Below, one piece after another: positions 8,554-15,434 of a stretch of DNA of 64,000 nucleotides. Positions within the stretch are counted from its first letter, which is position 1. Each line of letters begins with the position of its first letter. Origin of the DNA: Lederbergia panacisoli (GTDB taxonomy: Bacteria; Bacillota; Bacilli; Bacillales; Bacillaceae_C); NCBI RefSeq assembly GCF_024626525.1, contig NZ_JANJGU010000007.1, positions 106,983 to 170,982 on the forward strand. Reading direction: 5' to 3'. The translations under genes were made by a program, and so were the position numbers. The notes below the pieces were generated by a model. It was not told the origin of the DNA, did no database searches, and saw nothing but the letters and a program-made list of their open reading frames with translations.

Positions 8554-9045
8554 TTGCTCAATCATATAACAAAAGCAGTACCCAATTTATTCACTATCGG
8601 AAATTTATTATGCGGTGTTCTTTCAATCACCTTTAATATGAGTGGTTTTTTTCAAGCAGCCTCTATTTTAATCTTTATATCGGCTATTTTGGATCTCTTT
8701 GACGGAAGGATAGCAAGAAGATTAAAAGTGAACAGTGAATTTGGCGTAGAACTGGATTCCTTAGCTGACATTGTTAGTTTCGGTGTTGCTCCCGCACTAA
8801 TATTTCATTCGTTAGCCTCATCATCGATTTTGGCCTCTTTGGCATTTTTTCTTTTTCCAACGATGGGTGCATTAAGATTGGCTAAATTTAGCGTCCAACC
8901 AACCATCGGGTATTTTCAAGGATTGCCTATTCCTGCTGCTGGATTACCGTTGGCAGGTATGGGATTGTTTTTATATAGCAATGCATGGATAACCTTAATC
9001 CTAGCTCTTTTAATGGTCAGTCCGATCAGGGTAAAAAAACTTTAA
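8554..9045 (+). CDS. pssA: CDP-diacylglycerol--serine O-phosphatidyltransferase
   Basis: Membrane enzyme making phosphatidylserine from CDP-diacylglycerol and serine. The full CDP-alcohol phosphatidyltransferase signature D-x2-D-G-x2-A-R-x8-G-x3-D-x3-D is present (DLFDGRIARR...GVELDSLAD), with several hydrophobic helices around it. I choose the TTG at 8554: AGGAGG lies 7 bases upstream and the protein then starts MLNHITKAVPNLFTIGNLL, as in the family. Length 163 residues is slightly short. No psd or ybf partner is adjacent. Confidence 0.9.
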   Translation: MLNHITKAVPNLFTIGNLLCGVLSITFNMSGFFQAASILIFISAILDLFDGRIARRLKVNSEFGVELDSLADIVSFGVAPALIFHSLASSSILASLAFFLFPTMGALRLAKFSVQPTIGYFQGLPIPAAGLPLAGMGLFLYSNAWITLILALLMVSPIRVKKL

Positions 9046-9163
9046 GTTTATATTCATGTCACTATCCCAAATTAGTTTTAGTTACACGAATATTCATTCC
9101 GAAATGAGAAATTAATAATAGGGGAAAGAACTATCTGGATGTTTGAGGGGGGTTAAATTGTCT

Positions 9164-9508
9164 CTAAAATGGATCATGCTCGTCATATAATACTATAAGT
9201 GCCCATCCCGTGTTTGCATGATAATAAGCTTCAGCCTCTTTAATAATTTGCATTTGCTACTTCGTCATTGTTAATATAGTCACGTACATTTGAAGCTTTC
9301 CGAAGTTGTTCCAATACGTCATCATTTTAAAAAAAGCTTTCGTTAATTTTTTTTTCTGCTCTCCCGTCAATTTTTCGTAATTAACCATTTCTCTAAATGG
9401 AACAATAATCCCAAATTCCTTCTCAAAAAGCTACGCAAAATCCTTTAATTTTATCACTGATTTGCCTTTTACATATTTATCTAACGTTTCTTTAGTAATA
9501 TAATCCAC
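9164..9508 (-). pseudogene. degenerate gene of unrecognised family
   Basis: A GTG at 9508 with AAGGTGG just upstream opens a frame reading MDYITKETLDKYVKGKSVIK, then a TAG, then LFEKEFGIIVPFREMVNYEK. A shift into a second frame gives RKASNVRDYINNDEVANANY, and a shift back gives EAEAYYHANTGWALIVLYDE before the final stop. One internal stop and two frameshifts in about 115 codons, yet every segment keeps coding character, point to a recently broken gene. I do not recognise the family. The rest of 9046-9685 holds only the aspS terminator. Confidence 0.55.
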
Positions 9509-9582
9509 TTTTAACCACCTTCCTTTTTCTTTCATTATAGCATACGACTCGGAAGAGATTTTTACTATGGGACTAATTCAAA

Positions 9583-9621
9583 AAAATCCACTTTGATAAA
9601 AAATTTATCAAAATGGACTTA
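9583..9621 (-). terminator. terminator of the aspartyl-tRNA synthetase gene
   Basis: A 17-bp stem with one mismatch (ATCCACTTTGATAAA pairing with the complement at 9604-9618) is followed on the minus strand by seven T. It lies 65 bases past the stop codon. Confidence 0.85.
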
Positions 9622-9685
9622 ACCTTTCTTTTTTTGAATCTTTACGGAGCAGTCATTATGACTAACAGAAATCCCCACTTTTTTA

Positions 9686-10984
9686 TTATGGTGCAAGACG
9701 TGTGCAATCTCTTGGAAATGCGCTTGCTTCGCGAACATTAGACAGTTCTAAAAACTTATATACTAATCTCTCTAGTCCAATGGCAAAACCACCATGTGGG
9801 GGACATCCGTATCGAAATGTATCAATATACGACTGAAAGTCTTCTACATTCAAGCCTTTTTCTTCAAAAGAAACCATTAGCAAATCATGCTCATGTATTC
9901 GCTGTGCGCCTGACGTAATTTCCAGCCCTTTATACAACAAATCAAAGGAATCCGTAACCGCGGGATTATCTTTATTCGGCATTGTGTACATGGGTCTCGC
10001 TTCTTTTGGATAATGTGTGATGAAGACAAAGTCGCTGCCATACGTTTCCTTCACAAATTTTCCAAGCAGCTTTTCGCCTTCTGTATCTAAGTCTCCTATT
10101 GGGGATACTTTTCGATACCTTGTTTTCAAAATATGTTGGGCCTCTGTCAGTGTTATCTTAGGAATCTCTATTATGTTAGGAACAGTAACTTCTAGTAGAT
10201 TTAATTCTTTTTCACACTTTTCCGCTACCTTTTTAAACATATATCTTAAAACATCTGTTTCTAGCTCCATTACTTCATGAAAATCCTGAATAAAGCCGAA
10301 CTCTACGTCTAATGAAATATATTCATTTAAATGACGGGAAGAGTTGTGATATTCTGCCCGATAAACTGGAGCAACTTCAAAAACGCGTTCCAATCCACCT
10401 GTGACCATCATTTGTTTATAAAATTGTGGTGATTGGGCTAAATAGGCTTCTTGTTGGAAGTAAGGAAGTTTAAAGACATTTGCTCCTCCTTCTGCTCCTT
10501 GGGAAACAATTTTTGGTGTAAATATTTGTGCGAAATCATTCTCTATTAAAAATTCACTAAACGCGCGCACAAAGGTGGATTGGACTTTAAAAATAGCCTG
10601 TACTCGTTCATGCCGAAGCGATAACACCCGTTCATTTAACATTTGATCCAACCCAACTTGCAGCTGTCTTTTATTCACCTCAAACGGAAGGCGCTCTGAA
10701 GTGTTTAACACTTTCACTTTCTTTACAAGTATTTCTACACCTAAGTCTGTTTTTGACGTTTCCACAAGTTCACCAACAATTTCAACTACACTTTCCATAT
10801 CCACCTTATATCCCGCTAATTCGTTTTCCAACACACATTGTATGACACCAGATCTATCACGTAATAATAAAAAACTTATATTTCCTAAGTGGCGGATTCT
10901 TTTCACCCAACCTTGTAGTAAAACTACCTTTTCAATAGATGATTTACATTCACGAATGAGTGACCGTTTCAATGTTTTATCCAT
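9686..10984 (-). CDS. aspS: archaeal-type aspartate--tRNA(Asp/Asn) ligase
   Basis: Class II aminoacyl-tRNA synthetase of about 432 residues. An OB-fold anticodon-binding domain comes first (VVLLQGWVKRIRHLGNISFL). The catalytic domain follows: motif 2 FEVAPVYRAE; SQGAEGGANVFKL and YLAQSPQFYKQ; motif 3 GFAIGLERLV; C-terminus FPRDCTRLAP. It lacks the GAD insertion of normal bacterial AspRS, so it is the archaeal/eukaryotic (often non-discriminating) form. These can charge both tRNA-Asp and tRNA-Asn with aspartate when a GatCAB amidotransferase is present. The ATG at 10984 has GGAGGAG 5 bases upstream. The frame also stays open upstream to GTG codons at 11062/11068 with their own AAAGGAGGT site, so an N-terminally extended form is possible (see the repeat entry). 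Confidence 0.92.
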   Translation of the reverse strand: MDKTLKRSLIRECKSSIEKVVLLQGWVKRIRHLGNISFLLLRDRSGVIQCVLENELAGYKVDMESVVEIVGELVETSKTDLGVEILVKKVKVLNTSERLPFEVNKRQLQVGLDQMLNERVLSLRHERVQAIFKVQSTFVRAFSEFLIENDFAQIFTPKIVSQGAEGGANVFKLPYFQQEAYLAQSPQFYKQMMVTGGLERVFEVAPVYRAEYHNSSRHLNEYISLDVEFGFIQDFHEVMELETDVLRYMFKKVAEKCEKELNLLEVTVPNIIEIPKITLTEAQHILKTRYRKVSPIGDLDTEGEKLLGKFVKETYGSDFVFITHYPKEARPMYTMPNKDNPAVTDSFDLLYKGLEITSGAQRIHEHDLLMVSFEEKGLNVEDFQSYIDTFRYGCPPHGGFAIGLERLVYKFLELSNVREASAFPRDCTRLAP

Positions 10985-11023
10985 GTTTTCTCCTCCTATA
11001 TTTTCGTATTTATTTACATTATC

Positions 11024-11059
11024 GTTGTCATCGTTGTCATCGTTGTCATCGTTGTCATC
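11024..11059 (-). repeat. four perfect copies of a 9-bp repeat encoding Asp-Asp-Asn
   Basis: On the minus strand GATGACAAC is repeated four times, in frame between a GTG at 11062 (AAAGGAGGT 9 bases upstream) and the aspS ATG at 10984. The continuous frame reads DDNDDNDDNDDNDNVNKYEN, then IGGEN, then the MDKTL start of the enzyme, with no stop between. The tract thus forms either an Asp/Asn-rich N-terminal extension of an Asp/Asn-charging synthetase or a leader segment translated just before it. It lies between the T-box terminator and the gene. Confidence 0.9.
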
Positions 11060-11089
11060 CACGGCCACTCACCTCCTTTAAAGAAATAC

Positions 11090-11312
11090 AAAAATCCGCC
11101 CCTAAAATAGGGACGGATTTTTCCGCGGTACCACCCAAATTGTCAACATGACCACTTAGACCTAATAACGGTAGGTGCCGTTGGCTTTTACTAAATATCA
11201 CGTTCAAAGCTACGCTCACAGGTGTCTTTCCACATGCGGTATCGCAATCTTTTCAGCACCGATTGCTCTCTTTAGACCCTTGCATGAGTACTCTTCCTGA
11301 TCAACACTTTTT
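11090..11312 (-). promoter_or_regulatory. T-box leader of the aspartyl-tRNA synthetase gene
   Basis: The minus strand carries the conserved T-box bulge sequence GGGTGGTACCGCGG (11123-11136), the stem I landmarks AGGAAGAGTA and AGAGAGC with a GCAATC/GATTGC apical hairpin, and a stem III region ACGGCACCTACCGTTAT. A strong terminator hairpin (AAAAATCCGTCCC / GGGGCGGATTTTT, 11090-11122) follows. Uncharged tRNA should pair with the specifier and the bulge and favour readthrough. I cannot fix the specifier by eye; GAC (Asp) in AAAGACACC and AAC (Asn) in TTGAACG are both candidates. Confidence 0.92.
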
Positions 11313-11519
11313 ATATATTGTATAGTATTTTATTGATTTGTCTTTAAAATTGCAAGATATTTTTGATCGTCTATTGATTTTTTTATTAGATTAATTTGAA
11401 GCAACTGGCGTTTTCAATAGGCTTCTCCTAGAAAACTTTGAATTCTAAACTTTGTGAATATGATATGATTAATATGGCAAGTATTTTTCAATAGAAAACA
11501 TTGAAAGCGTGGAATTATT

Positions 11520-12719
11520 ATGTATAAAGTATACTGCAGAGTTTTTCAGGGGGTTATGAAAATAGTTTCTTTATTCATGCCTTGGCGTGAACCTGAGTTA
11601 TTAGAAGGAGAAAACAGTTTGATCAAACTGCCTGAACTTTTTAAAAGTATTAAAATTAATAATGTTTTAATCGTCACTGACCCGGGAATTGCCTCTGTTG
11701 GTTTGATGGGCGAATTTCTTGATCACTTAAGATTTGAAGGAATCGAGTACGTAGTGTATGACAAAACCGTCCCCAATCCAACTGTAGAAAATATCGAGGA
11801 GGCATATCAACTGTACATATCCAACAACTGTATGGGGATTGTTGCTTTTGGCGGTGGTTCCCCTTTAGATTGTGCGAAAGGGGTCGGGGCACGAGCAACA
11901 AGACCCGATAAGAGCATATCACAAATGAAAGGTTTATTGAAAATATTAAAAAAGACCCCACCCTTGTTTGCGATTCCTACCACAGCTGGTACTGGAAGTG
12001 AGGCAACAGCAGCAGCAGTTGTTTCCAATAAAAAAACAAATGAAAAATACGTATTAATGGATCTTTCACTTATTCCACATTACGCTGTTCTAGACCCACT
12101 GCTTATCGTAAATCTCCCAAAACACATTACCGCTACTACAGGGATTGATGCCCTGACACATGCCGTAGAAGCATACATTGGGAAAGGAAACACTACGGAA
12201 ACAAAAAAATATAGTTTAAAAGCAATACAATTAATTTTTGAAAATCTTTATGAATCCTATTCAAACGGTGCAAACATTCAAGCTCGTAAAAATATGCAAA
12301 AAGCGGCATATTTGGCTGGGATGGCTTTCACCCGTGCATATGTCGGTAATGTACATGCGATTGCCCATACCTTGGGTGGTTTCTACTCCACCCCCCACGG
12401 ACTTGCGAATGCTGTTATTCTTCCATATGTTCTTGAATACTATGGTGAGACTGTTCACAAGCCTTTATCTGAGCTTGCAGATATTGTGGGAATTGTTGAT
12501 CCAACAGATACTACTGAACAAAAAGCCATGAAGTTTATAGAGGCCATTAAGAAGTTAAATGTAAAGATGGAAATTCCAAATAAAATCAGTGGGATAATGG
12601 ATGCAGATATTCCTGTGATGATTAATCGTGCTTTTAAGGAAGCTAATCCACTTTATCCTGTACCTAAGATTTTTAGCAAAGAGGACTTTTTCCACCTATA
12701 TCAACTACTCAGAGAATAA
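11520..12719 (+). CDS. iron-containing alcohol dehydrogenase
   Basis: Group III, NAD(P)+- and Fe2+-dependent alcohol dehydrogenase of 399 residues. The dinucleotide-binding loop GGGSPLDCAK (about residues 112-121), TTAGTGSEAT, the metal-ligand stretch TTGIDALTHAVEAY and the histidine pair in NVHAIAHTLGGFYSTPHGLAN are all present. Its start MYKVYCRVFQ followed by PWREPELLEG is typical of a Bacillus subgroup. The ribosome binding site before 11520 is weak, and an ATG 12 codons later (after GGGGG) is an alternative. A possible promoter (TTGAAT, 17 bases, TGATAT) lies at 11438-11466. It forms an operon with the aldehyde dehydrogenase 41 bases downstream. Confidence 0.92.
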   Translation: MYKVYCRVFQGVMKIVSLFMPWREPELLEGENSLIKLPELFKSIKINNVLIVTDPGIASVGLMGEFLDHLRFEGIEYVVYDKTVPNPTVENIEEAYQLYISNNCMGIVAFGGGSPLDCAKGVGARATRPDKSISQMKGLLKILKKTPPLFAIPTTAGTGSEATAAAVVSNKKTNEKYVLMDLSLIPHYAVLDPLLIVNLPKHITATTGIDALTHAVEAYIGKGNTTETKKYSLKAIQLIFENLYESYSNGANIQARKNMQKAAYLAGMAFTRAYVGNVHAIAHTLGGFYSTPHGLANAVILPYVLEYYGETVHKPLSELADIVGIVDPTDTTEQKAMKFIEAIKKLNVKMEIPNKISGIMDADIPVMINRAFKEANPLYPVPKIFSKEDFFHLYQLLRE

Positions 12720-12760
12720 GTTTTTTTCAAAACTTCAGATGAAAAAGGTGAATTTACAAA

Positions 12761-14131
12761 ATGGGAACTTTTACTACTCTAGTTACGAAACAAAAGGGTT
12801 TCTTTAGGACAGGAACGACAAGAGATATAACGTATCGATTAGATGCACTTCAAAAATTAAGAATAGCCATAAAAAGTAATGAACAGGTCTTGATTGATGC
12901 TTTAAAAGAGGACTTAAATAAATCTGAATTTGACGCGTATACATCTGAAATTGGTTTAGTTCTTGAAGAAATACGTTTTGCTATTAAACATCTGCGTTTA
13001 TGGGTGAAACCAAAAAGAGTAAAAACACCTATTACTCATATTGGAGCGCGAAGTTTCATTTTATCAGAGCCATATGGAACAGCGCTCATCATCTCTCCAT
13101 GGAATTACCCGTTTCAATTGGCTATTGTGCCATTAATCGGTGCTATTTCTGCTGGAAACTGCTCAGTCATCAAGCCTTCTGAATTAACTCCGAAAACTTC
13201 TAAGGTATTAGCGAAACTTATTAGTGATTTATTCCCCGAAGAGTATATTTCCGTTGTTGAAGGCGACGCGGAAACGAGTCAGGCATTGCTTAATGAACAA
13301 TTTGATTATATCTTTTTTACAGGAAGCGTTTCAGTCGGGAAAATTATTATGGAGGCAGCAGCTAAAAATCTAATACCTGTAACCTTAGAATTAGGTGGGA
13401 AGAGCCCCTGTATCGTTCATAAGGATGCGAACATTAAGCTTGCCGCAAAACGGATAGCTTGGGGGAAGTTTACCAATGCGGGACAAACCTGTATTGCACC
13501 AGATTACTTGTATCTACATAAAAGCATTAAGAATCAATTCCTCCAGCAATTCAAAGAAACAACGATTGATTTGTATGGGAAGCAGCCTTTAACCAATGAA
13601 AACTTCACTAGAATAGTAAGTGCGAGGCACTTTGGGCGACTTACTTCCTTCCTTGACAATGGGGAAATTTTTATAGGAGGAGGCTATAATCAAGAAAAAT
13701 TAACGATAGAACCAACAGTCCTTACGAATATCACTTGGGAAGATCCAATTATGCAGGATGAGATATTTGGGCCAATCCTTCCTGTACTTGAATTTGAGGA
13801 ACTGCCAGATGTACTGGAAGGAATTCATCGTCACCCAAAACCGCTTTCCCTCTATATCTTTACAGAAAATAATAAAGTTCAAGAGAAAGTCCTTAGCGAT
13901 GTTTCTTTCGGTGGGGGCTGTGTAAATGACACCGTCTATCACTTTGCCTCCCCCTACCTTCCATTTGGCGGTGTAGGAAGCAGTGGAATTGGCGCCTATC
14001 ATGGAAAAGGAAACTTCGATTCCTTTTCACATCAAAAAAGCATCCTTAAACAAACGACATTATTCGATATACCTTATCGCTATCCAAATGTTAAGAACGG
14101 GCTTCAAAAAATAAAGTTTTTCATGAAATAA
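12761..14131 (+). CDS. class 3-type aldehyde dehydrogenase
   Basis: NAD(P)+-dependent aldehyde dehydrogenase of 456 residues, the short class 3/YwdH-like kind used for fatty or aromatic aldehydes. NAD-binding ISPWNYPFQLAIVPL and FTGSVSVGKII, the general base in LELGGKSP and the catalytic cysteine in FTNAGQTCIAPDY are visible. The C-terminal tail NGLQKIKFFMK is basic and hydrophobic, as in forms that touch membranes. With the upstream alcohol dehydrogenase it would oxidise an alcohol to the acid in two steps. Confidence 0.92.
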   Translation: MGTFTTLVTKQKGFFRTGTTRDITYRLDALQKLRIAIKSNEQVLIDALKEDLNKSEFDAYTSEIGLVLEEIRFAIKHLRLWVKPKRVKTPITHIGARSFILSEPYGTALIISPWNYPFQLAIVPLIGAISAGNCSVIKPSELTPKTSKVLAKLISDLFPEEYISVVEGDAETSQALLNEQFDYIFFTGSVSVGKIIMEAAAKNLIPVTLELGGKSPCIVHKDANIKLAAKRIAWGKFTNAGQTCIAPDYLYLHKSIKNQFLQQFKETTIDLYGKQPLTNENFTRIVSARHFGRLTSFLDNGEIFIGGGYNQEKLTIEPTVLTNITWEDPIMQDEIFGPILPVLEFEELPDVLEGIHRHPKPLSLYIFTENNKVQEKVLSDVSFGGGCVNDTVYHFASPYLPFGGVGSSGIGAYHGKGNFDSFSHQKSILKQTTLFDIPYRYPNVKNGLQKIKFFMK

Positions 14132-14373
14132 CATAGCTAAACTCGGGTTCCTTAAAAGAGCAGTCAAATATTTACTGTTTTAAGAGATCCGATCCCAATC
14201 TGCTGTATACTAATGGAGCTTTGATGAATAAGGCAGGAAATATCAAACTGGTACCGAATTAATCATTATACTTGGAACAATGGGGGGCAGAAAGGTATTT
14301 CTATACTTGTTGGTATTAATTGCACCTGATCAGTTTTTGATTAGTTCCTTTAATGACATTCCGGAGGTGCATT

Positions 14374-15147
14374 GTGAAAGAATCAGTGATTAAGTTTTAT
14401 GATGACTTTTCAGAAGATTACCACCTTATTTATTTCGATTGGGACGGTGCCATAGTACGTCAAAGTAAGATTTTGAATCGGTTAATAAAAGATAACCTAC
14501 CTCATTTAAATAACCGTCCAATCTCACTCCTAGACTGCTCCTGTGGCATAGGTACACAAGCGATAGGATTAGCAAAAAAGGGGTATATAGTTACAGCAAC
14601 GGACATAAGCCCTGCTTCAATTAAGAGGGCTGAACAAGAGTCCGAGTCACGCGGGGTCAAAATTACCTTTGGTGTTGCTGATTTCCGTTCCTTGAAGGAG
14701 GATGTATCAGGAGAATTTGATGTTGTTATATCAGTTGATAACGCCATTCCCCACCTTCAATCTGACGATGATCTACAATTAGCAGGCCAGAATATGTATT
14801 CAAAATTACGTCAGGACGGCTTATTGGTTATCTCGATAAGGGACTATGACGCGCTATTACACGATAAACCTCGTGCCACTCAGCCAAGTGTCTTTGATAA
14901 CGGGAAACGGATAACATTTCAAGTGTGGGATTGGCTAGATGACTCAAAAACGTATACTGTAAATCAATTTATGATTCAAGACATTAACAATCAGTGGGAA
15001 ACGAAACATTTTTCAACAAATTATCGTGCCCTTAAACGACAAGAGCTTAGCACAATTCTAATTTCCTGTGGATTCACTGATGTCAGGTGGCACATGCCTG
15101 AGGAATTAGGCTTTTATCAGCCAATTGTTACTGCGCGTAAACGGTGA
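14374..15147 (+). CDS. class I SAM-dependent methyltransferase
   Basis: 257 residues. Motif I is SLLDCSCGIGTQAIGLAKKG, followed by the acidic residue in VTATDISPASIKRA and FDVVISVDNAIPHL, all typical of a Rossmann-type SAM methyltransferase. The GTG at 14374 with GGAGGTGC 6 bases upstream gives the start VKESVIKFYDDFSEDYHLIY. The substrate is not predictable from sequence. The gene stands alone. Confidence 0.88.
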   Translation: MKESVIKFYDDFSEDYHLIYFDWDGAIVRQSKILNRLIKDNLPHLNNRPISLLDCSCGIGTQAIGLAKKGYIVTATDISPASIKRAEQESESRGVKITFGVADFRSLKEDVSGEFDVVISVDNAIPHLQSDDDLQLAGQNMYSKLRQDGLLVISIRDYDALLHDKPRATQPSVFDNGKRITFQVWDWLDDSKTYTVNQFMIQDINNQWETKHFSTNYRALKRQELSTILISCGFTDVRWHMPEELGFYQPIVTARKR

Positions 15148-15434
15148 ATATAAGATAAATTTTGTGTCGAAGAAATGTGAAAATCTAGGTGTATTAAATA
15201 CAGTTCGGTAAATTAAGTATTGTAAATTAATGTTTTAATAAATATCTTGTTTTTAAATTCAAAACAATAGAATTAGAAAAATATATCAATTACTACAATA
15301 CGAAACGGATGAAGGCAAAATTAAAAATGAATCCGGTGCAATACCGAACTCATTTTACTCAAGCTGCCTGGTGAAATAACCTTTAGGGGTCACTTCATAT
15401 TCGGGGTTTTTTTATAGTCTAAAACGACTATTTC
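15148..15434. other. intergenic stretch without a supported gene
   Basis: AT-rich. It contains a small hairpin (ATCCGGTG with the partial complement ACCGAACTCAT near 15330-15352) and a 6-bp stem ATAGTC/GACTAT at 15414-15431 near the end of the Ca2+ ATPase gene. I see no coding frame and no riboswitch class that fits. Confidence 0.4.

Noticed and set aside
11024..11059. Short tandem repeats as a possible CRISPR array
   Set aside because: Units are 9 bp with no spacers; they are a coding tandem repeat.
10701..11081. Open frame on the plus strand opposite aspS with Ser-Leu-Ser repeats
   Set aside because: It is the antisense reading of the aspS gene and of the 9-bp repeat; no ribosome binding site and no family resemblance.
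14151..14184. Stem CTTAAAA...TTTTAAG after the aldehyde dehydrogenase as a terminator
   Set aside because: Imperfect pairing, low GC and no T tract.
15300..15412. Possible cobalamin-like riboswitch fragment (AATCCGGTGCAATACCG)
   Set aside because: None of the required conserved boxes follow, and no vitamin-related gene lies downstream on that strand.
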